A stretch of DNA of 64,000 nucleotides, taken from assembly GCA_036365515.1 (NCBI GenBank), contig CM070873.1:261241575-261305574 (forward strand), written 5' to 3'. Origin of the DNA: Torymus aiolomorphi (lineage: Eukaryota; Arthropoda; Insecta; Hymenoptera; Torymidae). The first letter of the stretch is position 1. Every line of letters starts with the position of its first letter. The notes beneath the pieces were generated by a model, which saw nothing but the letters and a program-made list of their open reading frames with translations, was not told the origin of the DNA and did not search any database. The position numbers and the translations under genes were made by a program. Positions 36,801-49,300 of this stretch are shown piece by piece.

Positions 36801-37947
36801 ATGGAGGAAATAAAAGCTCGCGGAGGTGCGGTGTGCTAAAGCTCGGCGAGGTATAAATTTGCACTTTCTAGTGGGGATGGCGCTGCGGAGCTGCGTTGGG
36901 TGGGACTGAATTCTGATTTAAGATCTTGGATTTTGATGTTGAATTTATATTAGGTTTATTTGAATGTTATCGAAGTAAACATTTATTAATAAGGATCTAT
37001 GGGAGTTCGTGAAAAATATTTATTTGAAAAAATGTATTCTGTACCTTTTCTTTGCATGTCAAAGGAAAACCTTGCCTATATAGTCATTACACTTTTTAAT
37101 ATTCACTTATTAAAAAATGTACTTCATTTTCAGCATTCGAATTTCCAATTTTTCTAAAATCAAGTTTAGGTACTGATTTGGCTCTGTAGAGGAATGTGGT
37201 TTATTATGTTATGATAGCTTCTGATTTCATCACATTTAAAAACTTAATTAAATGTTGAATCAAATTAACTTGAGTTATATTCTGTTTTAAGATAAAGATG
37301 TAAACTTGTTTTTTATCTTATCATACAGTGCAAATTTTAGAAAAAAAGGTTGTTGAAAAATGTCTCGATTTCGTAACACTACTACGATAAAATTATTGTT
37401 TTGAAATTTCTTTTCGCCATTATCATTTACCATTTCGCTCACTTTGTATAAAAAAAAATATTTTAATAAAAAAGAAATTTATTATTCTAAATTTAAATCA
37501 ATTTTTTTGCTAACCCTATTCACCTGCACCGATATTCCCTCTTCCAAAACGCTCGACTCATACACGTTGGGCAAAAAAGCACCCGCAAAAACATCCCACT
37601 ATTTACTTTCAGTATAATGAATTCAGCCTCATCGTCCAGTCGCTCGCCTCGCCCACAAAAAAAAAACCACCGTAATACCTATACTATCCTCCTGCGGCGC
37701 GGCGGCGTACAGGCACGTTCGTCGGCTGAAGCGATACATGCTTATTTGACAAATAAAAAAATTAGATCAAATTGCGCGGATGACTGTTACTTTCACTCGC
37801 GCGCTGGCGCGCCGCACGAAGAGTCCCGTTGCCGCACGCGCTCTCATTTACAAGCCTCGCGCGCCGCGTTCAAGAGATTTCCCCTCGCGGCTCGCCCATA
37901 ATATACTGAATTTTCTCCCGTGCAAACATATATAGGATACGCGTGCT

Positions 37948-37950
<3 letters not shown>
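27507..37950. other. Long non-coding stretch with microsatellites
   Basis: No gene is supported. It holds (CT)n at 27831-27869, a GAA run at about 27963-27982, adjoining TG and GA runs at about 28925-28960 and a CA run near 35128-35146. Sequence is CpG-rich, except for AT-rich islands around 30420-30720 and 36900-37500. Many open frames on both strands come from CT, GA and CGCG repeats. Confidence 0.5.
27831..27869. repeat. (CT)n microsatellite, 39 bp
   Basis: Uninterrupted CT dinucleotide array. Confidence 0.95.

Positions 37951-37999
<49 letters not shown>
37951..37999. repeat. (CT)n microsatellite, 49 bp
   Basis: The longest uninterrupted CT array in the window. Confidence 0.95.
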
Positions 38000-38005
<6 letters not shown>

Positions 38006-41000
38006 TTTCTCCCCCAATAACGTCGAAACGAAACCGGACAAATAAATAAATATGAAAAGCCGCGTTCGTTCGGCGTACTCGGACCTTCGGGGCTTTTCAT
38101 CTTCTCGAGTGCCTGCATGCTGCTTACTTGCAACCAGGGGGATAAAAGCGCCTCTCGCGCGCACGCGCGCCATTAATTAGCGCGCAGCTACTCTTCCTCT
38201 CTTCGACTTATACACACTTATCTTTCACCTGTTTCCCCGCGGTGGAGATCAATCTCCCGCTCGCGCTCGCGCTATGCGTCGGCTGACGTATATATACGCG
38301 AGGAAGCGGATGCCCGCTGGGAGCGGTCGCGTGTGTGTAAGTATGAATCTCGCGCGGCTGGAATTTTTGAGAAAGGCTCACTCTGTCGGGTGCGTATATG
38401 TGTGTCGGCGCGAAGCGCTCGCCGGGTGTCCGTCGTTTTTTACACCGGCCAATTAAGCCGAGAGTGGGTACATGCTACGGCGAAAACAATAATTCGCGGC
38501 GAGGAACAATTAAAGGAGATGGATTGAATGAAAATTTTATTAATTTCGCGGCTAAAAGAGAGGAATTTCGCTTGGTTAGCTCTATGTATAATGGAATTAA
38601 TTATCGGGTGAAATATTGGGATGGAATTGGGGTATGTTAAGCGCGGCGTGTGTTTTTATACAGGTTTTGCGGAATAAATCAAAACGAAAGTTATGTGCGA
38701 ATTTAAAGAGGATTGTATAAGTTCCAATTAAGTCGTAAAAAGTGTACTTTTTCTTTTGTTTTAGCCGCCAATCGTGTGTTTATATAAAAGTTCATGAAAC
38801 GAGAAACTTTACTTGGCAAGTATCTTCAAGCGAGTGTATTTTTGGGTTTGCACAATCAACGTCTCTAAGACTCCCATGATCACCTCTAACAAGTATCGAT
38901 GTCAATATCGAGCTGCCACTTATTGTCTGAAATAATTTAATTATTTAAAGCGAGCAGCCGCGCGAGCGCGCGATTTTTGCCAATTTACGACACACAACAA
39001 AGCATATTTCGCGTGTAAAGCAAGCTACTAGCGTGTGTTTGTGTGTGCCAAAGCCCCTGGCATCTCTTGGGAAAGAAAAATGGGCAAAGAAATACTCGCC
39101 GGCCGAGATAATTGATTGGGAATCGCTCGCTCGCGCTCGCGCGCGTGAAAGCGAAAAAAATGGCATTCTACGTCTTTAAGGGGCGGAGATCGATCACATC
39201 GTTAGCGCCGCCACCGCCGCCGCAGTCGCGATGCGAGTAGAAAATGAATTTCGTGCCGAGTGTATAGAGGAGACTCTGTCTCTCTATATGTGTGAGCATG
39301 CAGTGTCTATATACCGCGGGAGGCATCGAGGCGATTTAAAGGTGATTGGGTCCAAGCGTGTCGCCTCGGCGTTTTTTAAGCCTCTATATATAGCGATCTG
39401 GAACAAGGTTTTCATCTTGAATCTGCCCCGATACACTTCATGAATTTCTGCGCGCGCTATGAGCGCGCTATCGGTTCGCACGTTCAAATACGTGTATAAG
39501 GATACAAAGGAGTCGGCCGCGGGTGTATATAGATTCGATCGACGATGGTTTTAGAACTGATGCGAATAAATAACAATGGTTACGACACGAGCGCGCGGGT
39601 AACCTTTAAAGATGCCTTTCAAAATTACAGGCTGCATTGCGCGCCAGTTTTTCGCCGCCCCAATAAGCGCTAAATGGTTTAGAGTGCAGTGTTTCGGAAT
39701 CGAATTGCCATCTTTTTAACGGATATGATTAAAATGGCATTTGTAAATCTGAATTCGAGTATACTTAATATGAAATATTATAAAAAACAGAATTCGCGTG
39801 AAAATAATATCGCGCGTGAATTTCGGCAACCGCGTTTAACTCTTTAGAGAATCCAACACCGAAATTTTGTAAAATTATTCATACGAAGAAGGCCTCATAC
39901 GCTTGAAATTCCCGAAATTTCATCAATTATTCATAACAAAATCCCATTCCAGCGTTAACCACCATTACCATCCGAGTCACACACCTGCGCGCGCGCGAAA
40001 CCCATTTCACACATTACACGCGTGCCATTATATATACGCGCGCGCGCGCATTTGCGCCGCGACCTCGTCCTTGCTGGCGAATAAGCCGCCTGCGTTTTCC
40101 ACGTAAACGCTTGCGTTCGCGCTCGTAAATAATCTTCCTCTCGCGCACGGAGATCCCGAATCGCGCTTTAATTGCGGGTAATTGGAAAGCCCCGGCCGCA
40201 TCGTCGATCATCCCTCTCCACGCGCGCGTATATATGCGTCTTTAATTTCTCTCGCGGCGCGATGATGACGGCGCGACGTGCCGCGTCTCGCGAAAGTGAA
40301 GGAAGCGGCCGCCGGTCGACTACCGTGCGCGCGAACTGGTGCAGATGTTCTAATTAAAGTTCTCCCCATTAGCCGCGGCAAGTATGTGTGTGTGTGTGTG
40401 TATAGATATACGTATACACGTTTCATCGCTCAGAGATAGAAAGTACGGTGGTAATTAATTTATTTGCCGAATAAATCAACATCAGGGCTTTTTTACCCGG
40501 GACTCCCACTCCGCTCGAATGAGAACTCGCGAGGTGAGTGCGCAGTGTGCACAGCGAGAGAGTTAATTATTGCGATCTCCATTTAGATTTCGATTGTTGG
40601 CAGGGATTTTTAAGGATGCCCAAACGTGGTTATGATAATTCTGCGGTGGTGGTGGTGGTGGAAGTGGGGTGTGGTGTTGAGCTAGGATTTGTGATGGGTA
40701 ATTTGTTATACGTGCTGGTTTCTTATTTGTTGAGAATATTAAGTGGTATAATAATTTATTTTGCATACATTGCTTCTTACTCTCTTCGATTTTCGTTTCG
40801 CAGTCAACGAAGTGAAGATCAAATGGATGGTTCATATATCAGTAGTCTTATCATTGTAGAATACCGAGGCTATTTCAGTAATATACTCCAACTAATTTAC
40901 TAAATATAGGAATATATTTTTGATTGTTGTAATTATTTACTTTGTTGTAGATAAATATTACTCAAACATAATCAGCTTTCTAAATATACGGTTTAAAATT

Positions 41001-41269
41001 GCAGCTGACTTATATATCTAGTCAATGTGTTGACTATTTTTAAAAATTTTCAGTGATACACGTGTAGAAAACTTTTCTTATGTTTAGTTTACATTAGTTC
41101 GTGAAGAAAAATAATTCTGAATGATAAAAGACCTTTCATTTTTTTCAAGAATATTTTTATTTAGTGCTTCAATTCTGTAATTTTTTGTTTATTACAATAG
41201 CTAAGGAATAATCGACATGAGTCAAGCGAATTTAATCTATTTCATAGGGGTATTTTCTATAATATACAG
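38000..41269. other. Non-coding stretch, no gene supported
   Basis: CpG-rich until about 40500, with a GT run at about 40385-40401, then AT-rich. An open frame at 40538-40903 (+) has a hydrophobic stretch, but it starts in a GGT repeat and shows no family resemblance, so I do not call it. Confidence 0.45.
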
Positions 41270-41472
41270 AGATAGATGCATTATTGGCCTTACTACAATC
41301 AGTTTATAAATGGAATTATCTCAGTAAAACATCATCGACAGACCCTGACATCACAGACAATGAATCAGCATTTTTTAACAGTACAATGGATGTACCTTAC
41401 GGCAAGGTAAACGTACCTTGCAAAAATTATGAGATAAAAAATTGTAATATCGTAAAGTACAAAAATAAATAG
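41270..41472 (+). CDS. Possible 3'-terminal exon of an unidentified gene (weak)
   Basis: After an acceptor-like TTCTATAATATACAG (ending 41269) a frame stays open for about 66 codons to TAG at 41470-41472, overlapped by an AATAAA signal at 41464-41469. It contains SSTDPDITDNESAFF and two cysteines, and its composition is balanced for such an AT-rich region. It has no ATG near its 5' end, so it could only be a terminal exon. No upstream exon with a matching donor was found, and chance open frames of this length are possible. Function unknown. Confidence 0.2.
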
Positions 41473-42004
41473 AAATTTTAGGAGAATATTAAACCTTTGT
41501 ATTATATTGTTTGTTTATATTTTGAACAAATCATTGTAAGATTGAGTTATCGTTGTTGGTGACAATATTTAAAAACCTAGAAAATGGCCCCATAATACAC
41601 CCATATCCAGATTTATGTTTTGTATGTAAATTTTAATACTATAGTTGTTAATGCCAGCAGCGTCGATGTATTACACATTCTTATATTATTTTTTTTCAAA
41701 GATTTAAAAAATAATATTATTTAATTTCAAAGGTCAAAAATTGTTAATTGAATTGCTGCCAAATTAATAGCAACGAAATACCTATATTTATCGTCATTGT
41801 TACTTTTTAATTTTGAAAATAATACTTTTCTGAAGACGTAGCATATCAACTGGTTCACAAAAATGTTCATATCGCAATCATCGCACTATAAAGTTTGACT
41901 TGAATTTATTTAGAAAAATAAGAATGAAAAATAAATGTTGGTAAATAATGTAGATAGAATCTGTAGGCGTACATTGCCGATTCAGAAAATAATGTGTTGA
42001 TAGA

Positions 42005-42050
42005 ACCCTGATGGAAATCGATTCCATTATTTACCTAATAAATAGCTAGT
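42005..42050. repeat. Diverged repeat, copy 1
   Basis: ACCCTGATGGAAAT at 42005-42018 followed by TAATAAATAGCTAGT at 42036-42050. The same two blocks recur, slightly changed, at 42477-42534. Confidence 0.6.
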
Positions 42051-42430
42051 TTCACCAATAATCGTCAAAAAATAGACACTTAATTTTCTTAGTCATTTCT
42101 ATATCAATGAAACGATTTTCCGATCATATTCATCATTTAATAGACAGGCTAATAGAATAAGTTTTTTCACAATAGCTTATTTATGAGTATTTAAAAGATA
42201 TTAAAGTTGGCCAGTTTTTTTTTAAAGAAATGGCTAAGTAGTAAAAAGCTAGCTTGGATGGATATTGTGGCGAGGAGTAAGAGAGACAGAATCAAACGGA
42301 AAACTCATTGTTTTCGTTTGTAACGCCCGAAACAGTACTATAAACGAATTAAATATAACTAATAATTCGTGTTTATGTTTTGATTAGCTATCGTTTTTTA
42401 ATATTTAGTTTTAAATACGTAATCAAATTA

Positions 42431-42643
42431 CAGAGAAAATTTAGTAAAAACATTTTACTAAATTTAGTAAAAAGTACTACCCTGATAGAAATTGTCTCTA
42501 TCGAAAATAGCCAGGAACTTAATAAATAGCTAGTAAAAATATAGCTTATTTCTGGATAGTGATAAAAAGTTTTTTGCGGTCAGATTCTCTATTTAATGGA
42601 GATACGGCAACCTTAAAATGTTTTTACTAAATTTTCTCTTAGG
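42431..42643. mobile_element. Small inverted-repeat element, probable MITE
   Basis: A 26-bp terminal inverted repeat beginning AGAGAAAATTTAGTAAAAAC is present at about 42432-42457 and inverted at 42617-42642, with TA near each end. The terminal sequence resembles the CACNGAGAAAAA group in this window. The interior contains copy 2 of the CCCTGATRGAAAT / AATAAATAGCTAGT repeat (42477-42534). Confidence 0.6.
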
Positions 42644-42880
42644 GCACATTTATAAGAGTTTATGTGTTCATAGTTCAAGTAAAAAATATCAAAACTGCTT
42701 TTTAAAATAGTAGCGAGAAGTTTACCTCAAGTGCATGAAAAGCATCCATGGATATATATTGATAATCTATATTTTGCAGATTTAAATTCAAGTGATATAA
42801 TGCTTTTGATATGTACAATTTGATACAGTAGACAGACAACATAGCCTAAGCTCTTGTAAAATGGTTTTTCTGGTGTTGTA

Positions 42881-42915
42881 AACAGCGATATGCTGTAGTA
42901 ACAGCGATATGCTGG
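42881..42915. repeat. Two-copy tandem repeat of AACAGCGATATGCTG
   Basis: AACAGCGATATGCTG occurs twice with a period of 19 bp. Confidence 0.85.
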
Positions 42916-43038
42916 TCTTTTGTATATGGTAAAAAGGGGTTTTTGTTTAGGACGAACCAATAAACAGATAATATTGTATCTTGTTAAAAATATATTGAAA
43001 CTGTAGATCCTCATATTTCCGTGTCAAGATAGTACATT

Positions 43039-43137
43039 ACGCAACTAGTGCGAAAAGCGAGTCATTTTTGCACGGGTATTGTATTATATACGACAAGATA
43101 CCCGTGCAAAGATTACTGGCTTTCGCACGTGTTGCGT
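43039..43137. repeat. Hairpin with ACGCAAC ends
   Basis: ACGCAACTAGTGCGAAAAGC on the left pairs with the reverse complement of the right end (ACGCAACACGTGCGAAAGCC), and TTTGCACGGGTAT pairs close to the centre. This is a 99-bp imperfect palindrome, probably a small foldback element. Confidence 0.75.
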
Positions 43138-43144
43138 TTACTAT

Positions 43145-43358
43145 TTTTTATAACTGAGCGCGTGAAACTCTACGTTAAATGCCTGTTCAGCATGCGTAAA
43201 GTATCCGGATTTCTTTCACGAGTGCGTAAAGTGAGTACTTTACGCACTACTTCACGCACCGAGTACGTAAACACTTTACGCACTAGTGAAAAAAGGGGGT
43301 ACTTTACGCACGCTAAACAGGAATCTAAAGTCGAGTTTTACGCACTCAATTATAAAAA
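43145..43358. mobile_element. Foldback element built of GCGTAAAGT motifs
   Basis: Ends TGAGCGCGTGAAACTC and, inverted, TGAGTGCGTAAAACTC define a hairpin whose arms (about 43155-43234 and 43270-43348) carry repeated GCGTAAAGT / ACTTTACGC motifs plus GCCTGTTCAGC/TCCTGTTTAGC. Pairing extends weakly into the TTTTATAA flanks. The 136-residue open frame through it is a product of the repeats. No transposase. Confidence 0.75.
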
Positions 43359-46300
43359 TAAACTTTCACAAATTAAAAGGCTTGCTCAAAACACAATTTT
43401 CATTAAACATAGGTATCATAAATATCTTCTACAATTTCATAAACAGTTGTATTATTAAGCCATGAACTTTACAATTCAATGGTTGAAAAGTAAAACCTTG
43501 TTTTAAAAGCGTGACCACTTTTATTGTGTTAAAAATCCGCCAATTTTAAGTCAAAAATTTCTTATCTTGAAAGTCCCTCAATTTTCGTAAATTATTACTA
43601 TTTTCTGATAATACAAATTAAAATATACTTGAATTTTTTATAATTTCTTTTAATGTTTTCTTTCTTTTTATTTCCAAATTAAAATAAGCTTCAGAAAATG
43701 TTTATATTTATAAAAACGGTTATACTTTCCAGTATTTTTGACGAGTTTTTAGTTGGCTGAAATGCGAAGTTTCAAAAATATTTAAAATATCTTCAACTTT
43801 TCAATTATATGTTGTCAAAATAAAAATTATTTCTCTATCAAAATTTTGCTATTAAAACGTTAATTTTCGCATGGAATATGAAAAATTAATGATCAAGAAA
43901 TAATATATTTGAAGACAAAGTGCCAATGCATTGACAGCGCTTTTTCAACATCTCTTTTTTCCATATTTTCCAGATCATTCCTCCCTTAGCTACATAAACT
44001 ACAACTACCTTTACCGTCACGTTGCATAAAGCAACTTCAGCGCACCTCTCCCTCTCTAGCCGCTCACCCGCTCAAGCATCGGTGGACCGCTCTCCCTCCC
44101 CCGCACTCCCCCGCACTCGCAGCAGGAGGGAATATCGGCTCGCGCGCATTGCGAGCGAGCGGAGAACGGCCTTACGCGCTTCTATACATCGGCTCTCTTG
44201 CGCCGCGTCCTGGACGTTGTGGGCGGGGTGGTCCAGAGAAAGCTTCTCGCGCACGCCGGAGCTGCCACCGCAGCAGCAGCAGCCTCTCTAATTGTACATA
44301 CGCATGCAAAGCCGTGCACCGACACATGCACACGTACGAGAGAGAAAGAGAACGGGCGGTGGCGCGAGGCAGGCGTGCGCCGTTTTTTCCCTTTTCCCGA
44401 GACGCGCGTACGTGTGTGTGTATGTGTGTGTCGGGGACGTTACTTACGGGGCTGCGAGAGATAACGTCGCGCAACAGCCCAGGCCCATTTAAATGTCGTT
44501 AGAGCCAGCGCCCGACTCTGTCTATGTGTGTGTCTGTATGTGTAACGAATAACTGCACGAGGAAATCGGCGACCGGTTTTTCCGCGCGCGCCTAGTAGCT
44601 GCGGCCGAGTGGGGCGAGAGATCGACGCCGACGCCAAAGCCAATGGCCAAAGCCAAAGACGGCTTATCTCCGGCAGCCGCTGCCGCAGCTCTGTTTCTCG
44701 CCCCGTCTTTGTCTAGGAATACATGTAGATATAAGCGTGTGTGTGTATGTAAAGCTGGATTTGCGAGCGCGCGGGACGTGAAAGCTTGCCCTGCCTATAG
44801 AAGATTGCGCAGACGAGGTATAGCGGAGGCAGTAGGAGAGGACGACGACGACGGGTCGTCCAATTATACGCGTTGACGTTCGACGATTACGCTATTTTTA
44901 CGGGGGATGAAGAAGTTTTGCAGATCGAACGAGTAAACGATATGTCAAATGGCCGTTCGATTCGTACTTTTGTAATATTTTCGAAAGCTTTATATACCGA
45001 GAGAGAATAAATTACCATCGGCTATAGCTTCTAACGAAGCGAATTGACGACGCTACTTTTCAATCAAAATTCTGACAATTCCCGTTTCTCAAACCGCCAC
45101 TGCATCTAATTAGACCAGAAATCACGTATACGAACTTCGCGATTTATGTTTCTCTACTGTTTTTTTTTTTATTTGGTTGTACTCAACCCGTTAAATCCCG
45201 ACTTCGCTAGACAGAGAGAGAGGGAGAGAGAGGGGGAGCGCAACCCTTCGACCGTAATTAATTGCCACGTTCTCGGCATAATTTCCAGTCGATTTAATGG
45301 GAGTCGAACTAATTACAAAGTAGCCGCGCGCGCGGCCTGCGCGAACGAGGAAGTGGAAATTCGCGTCGCGGAGTGACACGCGGCGGCGCTGAGTGTTTCG
45401 AGCTGCGGGCGATTGGCTCGCGGGCCCCCGCTATCACTTCATTTTATTGCCCGCGCTGTACACTTGACGAAATATTAATAAAGTATCGATTGAATTTCAA
45501 TAAGACGGCCGCACGCACGCGTGTGCGTACGAGTTGGTCTGACGGCGGCGATCGGGTCATAAATAATGCTGGTTAGATATTGCGTACCGGAAACTTACCA
45601 GTGGGGTGCTGAAGGTTTAGTTGGTTTTCCGGATTGTCGCAGAATTCTCTTCTTTTATGAATGATTTAATTACGTTTGTCGAATGGGAAGAAATCACTCA
45701 GCTTGAAATTAGCTTTTAAGTTCTTTTTAGAAAATATTTTACAAACCATTTCTCACTGCTATTGCTACATTATAACCATACCCTTATCTCTTTTAACTTA
45801 TTGCTATATTACCCGTTCACGATAAATCAAACGGCCAATATTTGATGTACCATAATATCCTCACCGAAACGCGAAAATTCCTCCACCTCCAAGATTAAAA
45901 TTGATTACAATAAATCATGTACAGTTAAACGATTCTCGAGTTTGAAAAAATCATTTCGAAAGATTCATCTTAGACTCTCCCATTAATCGGGGCATACTCT
46001 ACGAACAGCAGCCGCCCCTCCTCGTTAGCTGCGGCGGAGCCGTAACGGAAAGCCATTAACCCGTAACGTGTTTACGTGCCTACGATTTTCAATTATAATA
46101 ACGTCAATTACGCCTTTTTTCCCCCTTTACCGCGACTCTCCACCCCGCGGACACATTTCGCAAGCCGGCCATAGATAGATGAAAAATACGATCGACGCGG
46201 GTATATATACGCGTGGATAAGAAGAAGAAGAAGACCATCAATCACGGTGCCGAATACGCGGCAGCGGCGGCGGCACCGGTAGCTATATTCCAGAGGCGCG

Positions 46301-49300
46301 AATGCACCGCCTCGTTCGTCTTCACACACGTGTATAAGTGTGTGTATGTGCATCTCCTCTTCTCGCTTTCATATTTTCACCCGGGCGTTCTTTTTAGAAA
46401 GTCTTATTAGGCGCGAGCAGCGGCACTGGCGTCGGCGTATACAGACACACATACACACATACAGAGCGCGTGCGATTATATTCCATAAAATGTGAGGGGA
46501 AAGCCTTCCTCGGCCGGCGAATCGGTAGCCGCCGCGGCGGCGGCGTTTGCACGAAAAAGGCGATGCGTTTGAGCTAGCGAGCGAGCCCGTTCGGCAAATA
46601 TGAGAGGAGAATATATGTTTAATTCGAGAGGAGAAAATATGTTTTATGCTGCCGCGCGCGCGCGAGCGCAATCTCCTTCATCATCAGGGATTTTCAGGCC
46701 GAAAAATCGGACCGCGCGCGTTTGATGTACGTATATGTGCGCGCGAGAGTGGAAGCAAGTGTGTTTGGGGATATATATGTATAAGCGATTTGAGCGGCAA
46801 GCGTGAGGTGTAAGGAATATGGGGAATATTATTGCACGTGTGCACGAGCTTTCAGACTAATTTAAACGCTCGTGGGCCGGATTAATAACCAAGGCGCCAA
46901 CGCGCGCACGCTTGCTGATGCCGCTGGGATTATATCAATTAATAAAGTGTAATTGAGTTGTGCGTGGGGCTATATTGGTATACGTTCATTGAAAATAGCC
47001 CTGTGAATGATAGGAATAAGTATATTGTAAATTGTGCGTTTATCGTAATCATTATAAATTTCAGTTTGTTTACTCTCCTGTCAAATTGTCAAAGATTAAA
47101 CATATAAAATTACTTATCCGTGTAGCATTGGGAAAATATGTTTGTTTGAATGATGACATTCATTCATCAGCATTAGACAATTTAATTAATATTATTTATT
47201 TTAAATATAAATTCATAATTATGTAATATTTTTTTCTTCGTAAATTTGGAAATTGTCATCCTCTTTATTTTTAAAACTTTTGTGTTACCGCATTGGTATA
47301 ACCATTTGCCAATGGGATTTATTACCACATACCACCTCATAAAACAAAAACCCAGCCTCCGCAATGTTCGTCATTATAAACTAACACCTCTCCCCATCTA
47401 CCCTGCAAAAACCAACAACTTCAATTTCGGTGTATCCTGCCGACACCGGCATTCCAACATCCCCGCGCTGAAAAACCTCGGAGCGCAGATAGTCGCTCGC
47501 CGACGGTTTCCTCCCTTACGCAATTCGCCGGCCATTTATTAGATTTGCGGCGTATAATCGCGGCAGATCACGTAGGCCCCCGCGAGAGCTCTTGACGCAA
47601 TTGACCAGTGTGTATATACGTACGACACACGCGGGATCCACACGCGCGGATGTAAGTGGATCAGGTAAGTGGACGGAGATGTTGCACGAATAGGCATAAA
47701 CATTGTAAGTATTATAGAACCTCTGAACCTTGCCCTGATGAGCAGCGTAATTGTACGGATTCACCGCTATCACGTATTATACACGCACAATGAGGTCCCC
47801 GTTCATCCCAGTATCCTTCACAACTCCCCGTTTTTTTCTTCGCAAAACGCTGTCACGAATCATATAATCCACTACGTGTCGCAAGCGCGGCAATCCGGCA
47901 CTACTCGTCAGATTGCAGCCGCTCCTCGTGAACTCGACCAGGCGGATGCTTTATCCACATAGATTTTTCGGATTTCACAGCAGCGACGCGCCCTCGTTTG
48001 CTCCAGAGCGCTCACTACGCGTATCCTGCGATTAACTCGCTCGCTACTGCTGCTGCTGCGGATGATGTAACTCGCGCGCGAGAGAAATAAAAGTGCGGGC
48101 TGGGGCTCGCTTGCGCACGCGTAAATCGCAGCCGCCGAGCCCACGAGGATATTCCAGCCGTGTGTATATGTATCTACACGCGGTCTTTCCTCGCGCTGGG
48201 AATTAATTTAATTTCGATTTCTGCGGGCGCTGTGTGTAAGGACCCACGAGGTTTAGGTGTGTGTAAAGAGAGAGAAAGAGAGAGAAGGAGAGGAAAGGGG
48301 GACCACCTCCTGCGACGACGTGATTAACGTCCGTCCGAGAGCCGCGGAAAATCGAGAAACATTATACGTATTACCAAACTTATGCCGGGTTATTCTCGCG
48401 CTAAGCTGCGAGGTGTTTTTATTTCGTTGTGCGGTGCTGGTGTTTTATCTATTGCGGATCGATTATTCACGATTTTTTGGCTGGTGTAACTAATTACAGG
48501 GGAAAATAAGTTGCAGTAAACAGTAACAGCATTGTGGTATTCTTTTTTGTTCTTTTTTTTTAAATCTAAAAAAGTTTATTTATTTCGATATTAGCTTTTA
48601 TATAACAATTGCAGCTAAGATTTCTAAGTACTTCATTAACTTTTTCGAAACTAACGAAAAAAATTAAAGTTACGCAAAGTGCATTCAAAAATTAAAAATT
48701 TGATTTATGATTTAAAAATATTTTCTTTTTATCGTCAATAAAAATACTTTGCATTAATCATTTTATTAATAATTAATTAGAAGCAAATAGAGTTATTTCA
48801 ACAGCCCGTTATTAAATATATCATATTTATTAGTTTTGCAATAATTAGATCTAAATTTATAATGACGGATACATTGCTTTTCGAACAGGTTCCCATTTAG
48901 AGCTTCGGTGTGTGTATTTGTGGTGGTAACTATTTCTAAAGAAAATTACCTCTTTACCGCAAACACACTGCGTTCGTCGGCAAATATGAAAGTTTTACTT
49001 ACAATCTTCTAGGTAGTGCTAAGTGCACAATGTAGACACTTATTTTCGAAAATAAATATTTGTTTTTTCTATAATCATTGTTGTACTTAACATTTTTCTA
49101 CTCATAGCAAGAAAATAATTATCGCTTATATATAATTGAATTACTTTGCATCTTTAATGATCTGAATTGAAACTCTACTTATTTACTAAAATAACATTGA
49201 CAAAAGCGTTGCAATAAACAAATAAATTATTCCACTTGCTAACTAAACCACCCAACGACCAAAACAGATAACCATCTTCGACACTTGCGCTCTCCAACTG

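Noticed and set aside
40538..40903. 121-residue open frame with a hydrophobic stretch
   Set aside because: Begins in a GGT repeat, has no signal-peptide-like start or splice context, and no recognised motif.
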